From the NCBI GenBank assembly GCA_021775355.1, contig JAJFHZ010000013.1, forward strand, positions 124,001-188,000: a stretch of DNA of 64,000 nucleotides. The letters run 5' to 3'. Positions 9,226-17,575 of this stretch are shown here, piece by piece; the first letter of the stretch is position 1, and every line of letters starts with the position of its first letter. Both the position numbers and the translations under genes were made by a program. Source of the stretch: Amylibacter sp. Lineage in GTDB: Bacteria; Pseudomonadota; Alphaproteobacteria; Rhodobacterales; Rhodobacteraceae. The notes beneath the pieces are model-generated. The model did not search any database and was not told where the DNA came from. It worked only from the letters and a program-made list of their open reading frames with translations.

Positions 9226-9459
9226 TTAGGAAGCTTCAGTGATAAATTTCACTGCGTCGCCAAAAGACTGAATCGTTTCAGCTGCATCATCAGGAATTTC
9301 GATACCGAACTCTTCTTCAAAAGCCATAACCAATTCAACTGTGTCCAAGCTGTCTGCGCCCAGATCATCAATGAAAGATGCGGTTTCAGTTACTTTTGCT
9401 TCGTCAACACTTAAGTGTTCTACAACGATCTTCTTTACACGATCTGCAATGTCGCTCAT
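9226..9459 (-). CDS. acpP: Acyl carrier protein
   Basis: 77 residues, acidic. It carries the growing acyl chain on a phosphopantetheine attached to the Ser of the conserved [18 protein letters not shown] motif. The start [16 protein letters not shown] is typical. It has its own terminator and sits between fabF and the block holding the aldehyde dehydrogenase; in relatives it commonly follows fabG directly. Confidence 0.97.
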   Translation of the reverse strand: MSDIADRVKKIVVEHLSVDEAKVTETASFIDDLGADSLDTVELVMAFEEEFGIEIPDDAAETIQSFGDAVKFITEAS

Positions 9460-9739
9460 GTTTCAGTCCTCATATTGCGGGGTATTCCCCTTGGTTTTCA
9501 TCAATACCCGTTTTCGGGTACTAAACAGCGGCCATATTTCTATAACCATGGTTCCAAAAGCGACCCCGCCCTTGGTTTATCTCCGCCGCGCTATAGCATA
9601 AAGAAACACATTGGCAAATGGTTTCGAGACATGGAAGCAATATAGTGGGCACAAATCGGCAAGAACAAGCAGGCACACGCACTTGTGTTTCGAAAATTCT
9701 TTGCTAATGGTTTCCCGAACGTATTCGGAGACAACGCCC

Positions 9740-11176
9740 ATGACATATGAAACACTCGAACTCTTTATTGATGGAAAATGGACACAAGGCACGTCGGGCA
9801 AAACCCAAGATGTCATCAATCCCGCAACCGAGGCTGTTTTGGGCACGTTACCCCATGCCTCAAATGCCGATCTGGATGCAGCCCTAGCCGCCGCCGACAA
9901 AGGTTTTCAAATCTGGCGTGCCACGTCACCACTTGCCCGCCAAGCGATTATGAACAAAGCCGCCGATCTGATGGAAGAGCGCAAAGCCGCGATTGCGCTG
10001 AACATCAGTCGCGACAATGGCAAGCCCGTGGGTGAAGCCAGCTTGGAAATGGATTTCGTTATTGGTTGCTTACGCTGGGACGCTGAACAAGGTAAACGCG
10101 CCTACGGTCGCTTGATCCCCGCCCGCATCCCCGGCCAACGCCAGATGATGATCAAAGAGCCCATCGGCCCGGTTGCGGCTTTTGTCGCATGGAACTTTCC
10201 GGCCTCAAACGTGATGCGCAAAATCGGTAATGCATTGGGTGCCGGCTGTTCTATCATCATGAAATCGGATGAAGAAACCCCGTCCGCCGCCATTGCAATA
10301 GCAAGATGTTTTCAGGATGCAGGCCTACCTGACGGTGTGCTGAACCTTGTGTTCGGTGTCCCGTCCGAGATTTCCAGCTACCTGCTGGATAGCCCCATCA
10401 TCAAAAAGCTCAGCTTCACCGGTTCCACCCCTGTTGGTATGTTGTTGCAAGCCCAAGCCGCCAAACGCATGATCCGTTGCACAATGGAATTGGGCGGCCA
10501 CGCGCCGGTGATGATCTTTGACGATGCCGACATCGCAACAGCGGCCAAACTTTGTGCCGCCACAAAATTCCGCAATGCGGGTCAGGTTTGCATCTCGCCC
10601 ACACGGTTCTACGTTCAAAACGGCGTTTACGACGAGTTTGCCGAACGCTTCACCCAACACACCAACGAAATGATCGTGGGCGAAGGTATTGCAGAAGGCA
10701 CCCAGATCGGCCCCCTGATCGGTGAACGCCGTCTGGAAGTGATGCAGGATTTGGTGGATGATGCCGTATCCCACGGTGCCGAATTGCTGACAGGTGGTGA
10801 ACGCCTCGGGAACAAAGGTTATTTCTATAAGCCCACCGTTCTGAAAGGTGTATCTGAAGACGCCAAAATCATGAACGATGAACCCTTTGGCCCTGTCGCA
10901 CCCATCGCATCATTCAACGATTTCGACGATGTGATAACACGCGCCAATAAACTTGAATACGGGCTGGCATCATATGCGTTCACAACAAACGGCGCTGTCG
11001 CCGCCACTTTGGGCGATCAAATCAACGCAGGCATGTTTGGCGTCAACCACTTTGGCATTGCCACACCGGAAACACCTTTTGGCGGGGTCAACCATTCAGG
11101 CTACGGGTCGGAAGGTGGCGAGGAAGGGATTACTGCGTATCAACGGGTGAAGTTTATTTCGGAGATCGGGGTTTAG
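9740..11176 (+). CDS. NAD(P)-dependent aldehyde dehydrogenase (succinate-semialdehyde dehydrogenase-like)
   Basis: 478 residues. Family motifs: PVAAFVAWNFPASNVMRKIG (cofactor-binding and catalytic Asn), FTGSTPVG, MELGGHAPV with the general-base Glu, and FRNAGQVCISPTRF with the catalytic Cys. The pattern is closest to GabD/succinate-semialdehyde-type dehydrogenases, but the substrate is not determined by sequence alone. The ATG at 9740 (MTYETLELFIDGKW) is preferred; an earlier ATG lacks a ribosome binding site. It lies opposite to and inside the fab gene block. Confidence 0.9.
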   Translation: MTYETLELFIDGKWTQGTSGKTQDVINPATEAVLGTLPHASNADLDAALAAADKGFQIWRATSPLARQAIMNKAADLMEERKAAIALNISRDNGKPVGEASLEMDFVIGCLRWDAEQGKRAYGRLIPARIPGQRQMMIKEPIGPVAAFVAWNFPASNVMRKIGNALGAGCSIIMKSDEETPSAAIAIARCFQDAGLPDGVLNLVFGVPSEISSYLLDSPIIKKLSFTGSTPVGMLLQAQAAKRMIRCTMELGGHAPVMIFDDADIATAAKLCAATKFRNAGQVCISPTRFYVQNGVYDEFAERFTQHTNEMIVGEGIAEGTQIGPLIGERRLEVMQDLVDDAVSHGAELLTGGERLGNKGYFYKPTVLKGVSEDAKIMNDEPFGPVAPIASFNDFDDVITRANKLEYGLASYAFTTNGAVAATLGDQINAGMFGVNHFGIATPETPFGGVNHSGYGSEGGEEGITAYQRVKFISEIGV

Positions 11177-11194
11177 AGGGGTACTTCAGGCAAC

Positions 11195-11235
11195 ACGAGT
11201 ATCAGAAAAGGGTTCAGCAATGACCTGATACTCGT
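11195..11235. repeat. Perfect 11-bp inverted repeat after the aldehyde dehydrogenase gene
   Basis: ACGAGTATCAG at 11195-11205 and CTGATACTCGT at 11225-11235 form a perfect stem with a 19-base loop. No T-run follows on either strand, so it is not a textbook terminator, though its place 20 bases after the stop codon suggests a 3'-end structure. Confidence 0.6.
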
Positions 11236-11271
11236 CTTCATATAAAACATACCCGAGTCGGTTGCTTTTTA

Positions 11272-11550
11272 TTATTTCGATTGGAAAGCCCTTTTTATAT
11301 GTTCTACTGCAGTTGGTTTAAACCAACTTAATCCTTTTGTATTTTTCCGAAGATAACCTTTTGACTTCGTTTTATTAAACTTTTCTGGAGCCTCTAAATT
11401 ATCGGTAAACCAAACTAATAAACGCTCAGTTCTATCGATTGTATTTTGAGCAACATCATTTCTTTCCATCAAATCGCCAGCAACTCGAAAAATTCCTTCT
11501 TTCGCCTGCATACTTTCTACTTGCCGGAAGTTTACAAACCGTAAAAACAT
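11272..11550 (-). CDS. Small protein of unknown function
   Basis: 92 residues, not recognised. The reading MFLRFVNFRQVESMQ continues with a helical middle (EGIFRVAGDLMERNDVAQNT), then a basic C-terminal part (TKSKGYLRKNTKGLSWF). The ATG at 11550 has AGGAAAG seven bases upstream; a longer start lacks one. It has no signal peptide or membrane segment and is richer in A/T than its neighbours, which suggests acquisition. Confidence 0.55.
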   Translation of the reverse strand: MFLRFVNFRQVESMQAKEGIFRVAGDLMERNDVAQNTIDRTERLLVWFTDNLEAPEKFNKTKSKGYLRKNTKGLSWFKPTAVEHIKRAFQSK

Positions 11551-11640
11551 TATTTCTTTCCTAAATTTATTTTGAATAAAAAATCCTATATAAACGTGGC
11601 ATATATATGGCGGGTAATTCACTAATTTAACGGAATCAAT

Positions 11641-11727
11641 AGGGCAATCCTTAACAGAATTGCCCTCAGGTTGTATTTTTAGAATGCTGGTCGCATTCTG
11701 ACCGCAGTTTGCTTCGCAAATTGCGGT
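11641..11727. repeat. Three consecutive hairpins downstream of fabG
   Basis: Stem 1 pairs AGGGCAAT (11641-11648) with ATTGCCCT (11659-11666). Stem 2 pairs AGAATGC with GCATTCT around 11681-11699. Stem 3 pairs CCGCAGTTTGC with GCAAATTGCGG (one mismatch) around 11702-11726 and abuts the fabG stop. They probably form the 3' end of the fabD-fabG message; none is followed by a strong T-run. Confidence 0.5.
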
Positions 11728-12464
11728 TAAATCATAGCCATTCCGCCATTCACGTGCAGGGTTTGGCCTGTCACGTAGCTGGCTTCAACGGACGCCAAAT
11801 AAGCCACGGCAGAGGCTATCTCTTCGGGGGTTCCCATCCGCCCCGCAGGGATATTGCCGGTCATCTTTTCCTTTACCGCATCCGGCAAATCGGCGGTCAT
11901 TGCGGTTTCGATAAAGCCGGGGGCGACGCAGTTGGCAGTAATCCCGCGCGTGGCGATTTCCTGTGCGTATGACTTGGTCATCCCGATCATGCCCGCCTTG
12001 CTGGCCGCATAATTCACCTGCCCCGCATTGCCCGTAACACCGACAATCGACGTGATGTTGATGATCCGCCCGAAACGTTGCTTCATCATCGAGCGCATCA
12101 CTGATTTCATCAGGCGCATGGTAGATGACAGGTTCACATCGATCACCTGTTGCCATTCGTCATCCGACATGCGCATGAAAATATTGTCCCGCGTGATGCC
12201 GGCATTATTCACCAGAATATCCAAACCGCCCATTGCATCAGACGCTTGGCCTGCAAGGGCCAGAACCGCGTCTTTATCGCTAAGGTTACAAGGGGTGACA
12301 AAAGCCCGCTCACCCAATTCAGCGGCCAAAGTCTCTAACGGGTCAACCCGCGTACCTGACAGGGCCACAGATGCCCCCTGTTCATAAAGCCCGCGCGCAA
12401 TCGCGCCACCTATGCCACCTGATGCGCCTGTGACCAGTGCTTTTTTACCTGTTAAATCAAACAT
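11727..12464 (-). CDS. fabG: 3-oxoacyl-ACP reductase (FabG)
   Basis: 245 residues, classical short-chain dehydrogenase. It reduces 3-oxoacyl-ACP with NADPH in fatty-acid elongation. Visible motifs: TGASGGIGGAIA (cofactor), NNAGITRDN, the catalytic Ser in INITSIVGVTGN, YAASKAG with the Tyr-Lys pair, and the C-terminal SYVTGQTLHVNGGMAMI. The start lies five bases after the fabD stop, so the two are cotranscribed. Confidence 0.96.
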   Translation of the reverse strand: MFDLTGKKALVTGASGGIGGAIARGLYEQGASVALSGTRVDPLETLAAELGERAFVTPCNLSDKDAVLALAGQASDAMGGLDILVNNAGITRDNIFMRMSDDEWQQVIDVNLSSTMRLMKSVMRSMMKQRFGRIINITSIVGVTGNAGQVNYAASKAGMIGMTKSYAQEIATRGITANCVAPGFIETAMTADLPDAVKEKMTGNIPAGRMGTPEEIASAVAYLASVEASYVTGQTLHVNGGMAMI

Positions 12465-12469
12465 ATCAT

Positions 12470-13414
12470 TTATCCTTTTAATTCTGCTGCAACTGCAACC
12501 ACATCTTCTGGGGTGTTTACGGCCTTACACGCAATCTCGCGGTCGATACGGCGGATCATACCCGACAGGGCCTTACCCGCACCAATCTCGTAAATCTCGG
12601 TCACACCTTCAGCCGCCATATAAGAAATACTTTCACGCCAGCGCACAGACCCCGTGACCTGTTGCACCAGCAAATTCGTAATTGCGCCCGTGTCACTGTT
12701 GGCTGACGCCAACACATTCGCCACCACAGGAACGTTTGGTGCGGAAATTGTCACATCCGCCAAAGCCGCTGCCATCGCATCTGCTGCAGGCTGCATCAAA
12801 GCACAATGAAAAGGGGCAGACACGGGCAAAATTACCGCCCGTTTTGCACCCTTGCCTTTGGCGATTTCACAAGCTCGTTCCACAGCCGCCTTATGGCCGG
12901 ATACCACAACCTGCCCCGGATCATTATCGTTTGCCGCCTGACAAACCTCGCCTTGGGCCGCTTCAGCCGCAACAGCCTGCGCCGTGGCAAAGTCCAACCC
13001 CAACAGGGCTGCCATCGCCCCAACGCCCACAGGAACTGCCGCCTGCATCGCTTTCCCACGGATGCGCAGCAAACGCGCCGTATCGGCCAAACTCAAAGAA
13101 CCCGCCGCACAAAGTGCCGAATATTCACCCAAGGAATGTCCGGCCACAAAAGATGCCGCACTGATCTCTACCCCTTCGGCATTCAAAGCCGCCATCGCAG
13201 CCATTGATGTAGCCATCAACGCAGGTTGTGCGTTCTCGGTCAGTGTCAGATCGGCAATATCGCCGTCCCAGATCAGGCCCGACAGGTCTTGCCCCAAAGC
13301 GTCATCCACCTCGTCGAATACAGCTTTCGCCGTAGGATAAGCATCCGCAAACCCCTTACCCATTCCAATGGTTTGGGCACCCTGGCCCGGAAATACAAAT
13401 GCGCGCAACACCAT
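12470..13414 (-). CDS. fabD: Malonyl-CoA:ACP transacylase (FabD)
   Basis: 314 residues. It loads malonyl groups onto ACP. Motifs: the N-terminal FPGQGAQTIGMGKGF, the nucleophile elbow GHSLGEYSALCAAGS, and QVVVSGHKAAVERA before the catalytic His region (SAPFHCALMQPAADAM). The start has GGAGGATC four bases upstream. First gene of the left-running fabD-fabG unit. Confidence 0.95.
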   Translation of the reverse strand: MVLRAFVFPGQGAQTIGMGKGFADAYPTAKAVFDEVDDALGQDLSGLIWDGDIADLTLTENAQPALMATSMAAMAALNAEGVEISAASFVAGHSLGEYSALCAAGSLSLADTARLLRIRGKAMQAAVPVGVGAMAALLGLDFATAQAVAAEAAQGEVCQAANDNDPGQVVVSGHKAAVERACEIAKGKGAKRAVILPVSAPFHCALMQPAADAMAAALADVTISAPNVPVVANVLASANSDTGAITNLLVQQVTGSVRWRESISYMAAEGVTEIYEIGAGKALSGMIRRIDREIACKAVNTPEDVVAVAAELKG

Positions 13415-13559
13415 GATCCTCCACTTATTATCACAGCTATTGCTCTAACGTTTGTTAGGCCCAACGTCCAGATTTCATAATTAAAATGTAAAATTGTTTT
13501 GCGCACGAACTTAGGCAACGGTTTTTTAACGTCCGTTACCCGTTTAGCCGTGTGTTTGT

Positions 13560-14006
13560 TTATTTTTTACCACCCTTGCCGCCTTTACCACCTTTGCCGC
13601 CCTTGCCGCCTTTACCACCCTTGCCGCCTTTACCACCCTTGCCGCCTTTATCGCCCTTGCCGCCTTTACCACCCTTGCCGCCTTTATCACCCTTGCCGCC
13701 TTTACCACCCTTGCCGCCTTTACCGCCCTTGCCGCCTTTACCGCCCTTGCCGCCTTTACCACCCTTGCCGCCAGCTCCTTCGCCGCCTGCACCTTCACCG
13801 CCAGAGCCTCCTGATCCTGCGTTAGATGCAGTAAGTTCTATATTGTCTGTACCGGTTTGAACTTTCCCTTTAAGATTCACCCCTACGCCAGCAGCAATCA
13901 CACTCGCAGCGGCCAATAAAACCACATATTCGGTTGTCACTGCACCGATGTTATCCTTTAAAAGATAAGATTTCACTTTTCTCGTAATTTTGCTCAAATC
14001 GTACAT
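13560..14006 (-). CDS. Flp-type pilin with a C-terminal Gly-X-Lys repeat tail
   Basis: 148 residues. The first 45 residues look like a Flp/Fap type IVb prepilin: a basic leader, a cleavage-type site at Gly21 (IGAVTTEY with Glu26-Tyr27) and a hydrophobic helix (VVLLAAASVIAAGVGV). After a short spacer rich in Ser, Gly and Glu comes a tail of about 22 triplets, Gly-Gly-Lys with occasional Gly-Asp-Lys, encoded by a repeat of 9/18 bases. The ATG at 14006 has GGAG nine bases upstream. No tad/cpa assembly genes are nearby, so it is an orphan pilin or a pilin-like protein adapted to another role. Confidence 0.8.
   Translation of the reverse strand: MYDLSKITRKVKSYLLKDNIGAVTTEYVVLLAAASVIAAGVGVNLKGKVQTGTDNIELTASNAGSGGSGGEGAGGEGAGGKGGKGGKGGKGGKGGKGGKGGKGGKGDKGGKGGKGGKGDKGGKGGKGGKGGKGGKGGKGGKGGKGGKK
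13567..13772. repeat. 9/18-bp tandem repeat encoding the Gly-X-Lys tail
   Basis: About 206 bases built from a nine-base unit (plus-strand form CTTGCCGCC or CTTTACCAC), often alternating to give an 18-base period. Third-position and Gly/Asp variation breaks perfect identity. Such arrays often change copy number by slippage, so tail length may differ between strains. Confidence 0.85.
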
Positions 14007-14445
14007 AGTAATATTCTCCAAGAATTATTTTTCCTTGTAAGAAGCCTGTATGGGAAAAACCTTATACTTCAATTCATACCAAGAAACCGCATATGATAGC
14101 TGCTGACAATTTCAGTTTGTCTATCAGGTTTGTGGCCATAATTTGACTTCGCTAAGGTATAAAGATGTAATTTAACAACAACTATAGCGTGTACATTTTG
14201 TTTTTGGTGGTTTTTCAAATGTGGGTTTTACCTTTCACGCAACAAAAAACTACACCATATCGGCAGGTATCAATTTCTACTATCACCCGCAATTTGGGCA
14301 ATAATACTTGGAATTGCTTGCATTCACCGTCTATCGCAGTATAAGCCCCCAATCTTCCGCAAATTATTTTAACGCGGCCGCCTCTCGTATCTGGGCGCGG
14401 AAGATCAGCCCTGATTTTGAAGCACGCTTGAAAATGGTGAATATA
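14007..14445. other. Intergenic region between the pilin gene and rpsF
   Basis: 439 bases holding the divergent promoters of the pilin gene and the rpsF operon. It is A/T-rich for the first 200 bases. No gene, repeat or clear sigma-70 pair could be fixed by eye, and I could not confirm an S6:S18-binding rpsF leader. Confidence 0.4.
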
Positions 14446-14799
14446 ATGGCGCTCTACGAGCATACATTTATCGCGCGACAGGATCTTTCCAACGCGCAAG
14501 CCGAAGGTCTAATTGAACACTTCGGCGCTGTTCTGGCTGACAACGGTGGTTCTGTTGTCGATTCTGAATACTGGGGTCTGAAAACAATGGCCTATAAAAT
14601 CAACAAAAACCGCAAAGGTCACTACGGATACATGAAATCCGATGCACCTTCTGTGGCAGTTCAGGAAATGGAACGCCTGATGCGTCTACACGATGACGTA
14701 ATGCGCATTATGACCATCAAGGTTGATGCGCATGAAGAAGGCCCATCCGTCGTCATTCAGGCCAAATCGGCCAAAGACGAACGTCGTAGAAACCGCTAG
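14446..14799 (+). CDS. rpsF: 30S ribosomal protein S6
   Basis: 117 residues. It binds 16S rRNA with S18. The start MALYEHTFIARQDLS is typical, and the central YWGLKTMAYKINKNRKGHYG is the family signature. The ATG at 14446 has only a weak GGTGA ribosome binding site, but upstream in-frame codons are not conserved S6 sequence. First gene of rpsF-rpsR-rplI. Confidence 0.97.
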   Translation: MALYEHTFIARQDLSNAQAEGLIEHFGAVLADNGGSVVDSEYWGLKTMAYKINKNRKGHYGYMKSDAPSVAVQEMERLMRLHDDVMRIMTIKVDAHEEGPSVVIQAKSAKDERRRNR

Positions 14800-14814
14800 G
14801 AAAGGACTTAAACC

Positions 14815-15042
14815 ATGGCAAACAAACCATTTTTCCGTCGTCGCAAGTCCTGCCCGTTCCTGGGCGAGAATGCACCGAAAATCGACTATAAAGACACGAA
14901 ACTTCTGCAGCGCTATGTATCTGAGCGCGGCAAAATCGTGCCATCCCGTATCACAGCAGTCTCTGCCAAAAAACAACGTGAGTTGGCCAAAGCCATCAAA
15001 CGCGCACGTTTTCTGGCCTTACTGCCATACGCTGTAAAGTAA
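14815..15042 (+). CDS. rpsR: 30S ribosomal protein S18
   Basis: 75 residues. It forms the S6:S18 pair on the platform of the small subunit. Visible signatures are RRRKSCPF near the N-terminus, [19 protein letters not shown], and the C-terminal [14 protein letters not shown] good ribosome binding site (AAGGAC) lies just upstream, and the spacing to rpsF and rplI is short. Confidence 0.98.
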   Translation: MANKPFFRRRKSCPFLGENAPKIDYKDTKLLQRYVSERGKIVPSRITAVSAKKQRELAKAIKRARFLALLPYAVK

Positions 15043-15052
15043 GGAACGTATC

Positions 15053-15697
15053 ATGCATGTTATCCTACTGGAACGTATCGCAAAGCTTGGCCAAATGGGC
15101 GATGTTGTCTCTGTAAAGCAAGGTTACGGTCGTAACTTCCTGCTGCCACAAGGCAAAGCATTGCGCGCAACAGACGCCAACAAAACCGTCTTTGAAGCTC
15201 AAAAAGCTCACTTGGAAGCCAACAATCTGGAAACCAAAAAAGAGGCAGACGCAGTCGCCACTAAATTGGACGGTCAACAGTTTATCGTGATTCGCTCTGC
15301 ATCCGACGCAGGTTCGCTTTATGGCTCTGTCACAACACGTGACGCAGCAGAAGCAACAACCGAAGCCGGTTTCAGCGTGGACAAAAAGCAAATCGCTTTG
15401 GACACACCTATCAAAGAGTTGGGCGTACATGAAATGACTGTGGTTCTTCACCCGGAAGTTTCCTGCACAATTCAGGTGAACGTTGCACGCTCACAAGAAG
15501 AAGCCGAACTGCAAGCTTCCGGCAAATCCATTCAGGATTTGGCCGCAGAAGCAGAAGCGGAAGCTGAATTCGAAATCTCGGAATTGTTCGACGATATGGG
15601 CGCTGCCGCTGCTGAAGATTTTGCAGATGACGAAGATGCCCCTGCAGCTGATGCTGAAGAAGCCGAAGAAGTTTCAGAAGACGAAACCAAAGCCTAA
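15053..15697 (+). CDS. rplI: 50S ribosomal protein L9 with an acidic C-terminal extension
   Basis: 214 residues against about 150 for most L9 proteins. The N-terminal RNA-binding domain has [20 protein letters not shown]; a helical linker and the C-terminal domain ([28 protein letters not shown]) follow. From about residue 160 there is an Ala/Glu/Asp-rich tail of some 55 residues. Similar tails occur in roseobacters. It ends the rpsF operon. Confidence 0.97.
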   Translation: MHVILLERIAKLGQMGDVVSVKQGYGRNFLLPQGKALRATDANKTVFEAQKAHLEANNLETKKEADAVATKLDGQQFIVIRSASDAGSLYGSVTTRDAAEATTEAGFSVDKKQIALDTPIKELGVHEMTVVLHPEVSCTIQVNVARSQEEAELQASGKSIQDLAAEAEAEAEFEISELFDDMGAAAAEDFADDEDAPAADAEEAEEVSEDETKA

Positions 15698-15719
15698 GCT
15701 TTACGTCTAAAAAATTTGA

Positions 15720-15748
15720 AAGGCCTGCCATTTGGCGGGCCTTTTTCT
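15720..15748 (+). terminator. Intrinsic terminator of the rpsF-rpsR-rplI operon
   Basis: GGCCTGCC (15722-15729) pairs with GGCGGGCC (15734-15741, one G-U) around a four-base loop, followed by five T. It lies 25 bases past the rplI stop. Confidence 0.9.
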
Positions 15749-15763
15749 TTTTCACAAAGGAAA

Positions 15764-16663
15764 TTAATCATAGGCTATGGATGTACCATCCAATAAATCT
15801 GCATAACGTTTAATGCGTTTTTTAAGGAAATCACAAAACAAGCGAACCCGTTTGGTTTTACGTGTCTCACCATGTGTCAAAAGCCATAGCTTGCCGTAGT
15901 GGTTTATGCCGATTTCGGGTACACGGGTTAATGAATTATCATTGTCACCCACAAAACACGGCAATATCGTCACCCCAATACCGACTTTGACCGCCGCCAA
16001 TTGCGCGGCAAGGTCGGAAACCACATAGGGAACGGCATCCATTGCCAATGGCACCTTTTGCGCCCATTCAGGCGGCGCCCCATCCTCTTCTTTCAATATC
16101 CATTTTAGCGTGGCAGACGCACTTTGACGTTCTGCCGTCATCCGGTCACGTGAAATATAAAGCCCGCGATAAACATCCTGTAAACCCGCACCATATAAGT
16201 TTTGCGGCAAAGTATTACGATCATAGACCAGTCGCAGTGCAACATCCGCCTGACGTTTTGTCAGATTTACAAGATCATAGGATGTAACCAAATGCAGTTC
16301 GATTTCAGGATGTGTCTGCGAAAACTCCGCCAGATCGGGCATGAACAAATCTGTCGCAAACACATTCGGCATTGCCACACGCAGCGTGCCAGTCAGTTTT
16401 TGATCCCGCGCAAAAACCCGCGTTTGTAAATCCATTGAAGTCCGCGCCATACGTTCAGCATACTCCAGTATTTCATCCCCTGCCCCGGTCAGCTCATAAC
16501 CTGTCGGCAACTTGTCAAACAGCCGTGCCCCCAATTGCTCTTCCAATTGCGCGATACGCCGCAATACGGTTGCATGGTTCACATTCAGGGCAATGGACGC
16601 GGATCGCACGGATCCGTTTTGCACAACCGCCAGAAAAAACCTAATATCATCCCAATGTTCCAT
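15764..16663 (-). CDS. LysR-family transcriptional regulator
   Basis: 299 residues. An N-terminal winged helix-turn-helix (DIRFFLAVVQNGSVRSAS, NHATVLRRIAQLEEQLGARL) is followed by a LysR substrate domain from about residue 90. The divergently transcribed gene is a glutathione transferase, so this regulator probably controls it. The ATG at 16663 (MEHWDDIRFF) begins where LysR proteins begin; earlier codons would run through the shared promoter. The effector is unknown. Confidence 0.9.
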   Translation of the reverse strand: MEHWDDIRFFLAVVQNGSVRSASIALNVNHATVLRRIAQLEEQLGARLFDKLPTGYELTGAGDEILEYAERMARTSMDLQTRVFARDQKLTGTLRVAMPNVFATDLFMPDLAEFSQTHPEIELHLVTSYDLVNLTKRQADVALRLVYDRNTLPQNLYGAGLQDVYRGLYISRDRMTAERQSASATLKWILKEEDGAPPEWAQKVPLAMDAVPYVVSDLAAQLAAVKVGIGVTILPCFVGDNDNSLTRVPEIGINHYGKLWLLTHGETRKTKRVRLFCDFLKKRIKRYADLLDGTSIAYD

Positions 16664-16747
16664 GGTTAATATTTGCACCAGACATCTGCGAAGTTCAAGA
16701 ATATATGGCGAAGCGTTCTTTATATATACACCTCCCATAAACTTCAT

Positions 16748-16761
16748 GTGCAAATTTGCAC
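16748..16761. promoter_or_regulatory. Perfect 14-bp palindrome in the lysR-GST promoter region
   Basis: GTGCAAATTTGCAC is a perfect palindrome 18 bases before the GST start. A related half-site, ATTTGCACC, recurs near 16671-16679 just before the lysR start. Two related sites in the divergent region suit a LysR-type regulator acting on both genes, though LysR boxes more often show T-N11-A symmetry. Confidence 0.55.
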
Positions 16762-16778
16762 CATTAAAGGACATTACA

Positions 16779-17462
16779 ATGTTAGAACTCTATTCAGACG
16801 CCACCCCAAATGGCCTGAAAGTATCCATCGCGCTTGAAGAGATGGAATTGGAATACACCACCCATCAAATCTACCTTGGCGGCATGCAATCAACTCCGGA
16901 ATTCACCGATCTTAACCCCAACCAAAAAATCCCCGTTTTGGTGGATGGTGATCATGTGTTGACGGAATCCGGCGCAATCTTGATCTATCTTGCAAAAAAG
17001 ACCGGTAAGTTCTTACCACAAGACCCCAAAGCCCGCAGTAAAACCATTGAAGCGCTTATGTTTCAAATGGGGTCACTTGGCCCGATGTTCGGCCAGTATC
17101 TGGTGTTTGCCGCAGCATGGCAAAACAAATTTCCCGATGTCACCAATCGGTACTTTTCAGAAGTAAGCCGTATTATGGGTGTATTGAATACACATCTGGA
17201 AAATCAGGATTATCTGGCAGGTGACACATACACAATCGCCGACATGGCCGTGGCACCGTGGATCAGACTTTGCACAATCCATCCTGCCTGTTTGGATTTA
17301 CCTTTGGAACAGAACGCCAATTTAAAAGCATGGTGGGATCGCGTTTCAGTACGGCCCGCAACCCAACGCGGCTTTGCCAACCCCGCCCCGTTTCCACCAG
17401 AGAAACAGTTTGAAGGCTTTGTCAAAGCTGTAGTCGGACTGGGTGATATTCACCCTAAATAA
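16779..17462 (+). CDS. Glutathione S-transferase family protein (YfcG-like)
   Basis: 227 residues. The N-terminal thioredoxin-fold domain reads MLELYSDATPNGLKVSIALE, with NPNQKIPVLVD and ESGAILIYLAKK as glutathione-site segments. The all-helical C-terminal domain follows, with YTIADMAVAPWIR. The N-terminus with TPNG and the length fit the YfcG/Ure2p-like disulfide reductase class. AAGGA lies eight bases before the ATG. Divergent from the LysR gene. Confidence 0.92.
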   Translation: MLELYSDATPNGLKVSIALEEMELEYTTHQIYLGGMQSTPEFTDLNPNQKIPVLVDGDHVLTESGAILIYLAKKTGKFLPQDPKARSKTIEALMFQMGSLGPMFGQYLVFAAAWQNKFPDVTNRYFSEVSRIMGVLNTHLENQDYLAGDTYTIADMAVAPWIRLCTIHPACLDLPLEQNANLKAWWDRVSVRPATQRGFANPAPFPPEKQFEGFVKAVVGLGDIHPK

Positions 17463-17470
17463 TAACAGGG

Positions 17471-17503
17471 AAAGGCGCGGATCATTAAAAGGCCGCGCCT
17501 TTT
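17471..17503 (+). terminator. Intrinsic terminator after the GST gene
   Basis: AAGGCGCGG (17472-17480) pairs perfectly with CCGCGCCTT (17493-17501) around a 12-base loop, followed by TT. It lies nine bases past the stop codon. Confidence 0.85.
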
Positions 17504-17575
17504 GCTTTGCCTGTTGCAAAAAATAGCGTATCCTTGAAAAAACCATCGTGGTTTTGAATATACGGATACTACCAA

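Noticed and set aside
13552..13860. Plus-strand proline/leucine repeat protein opposite the pilin gene
   Set aside because: It is the antisense reading of the Gly-X-Lys repeat; the minus-strand frame has a good ribosome binding site and a recognisable pilin N-terminus.
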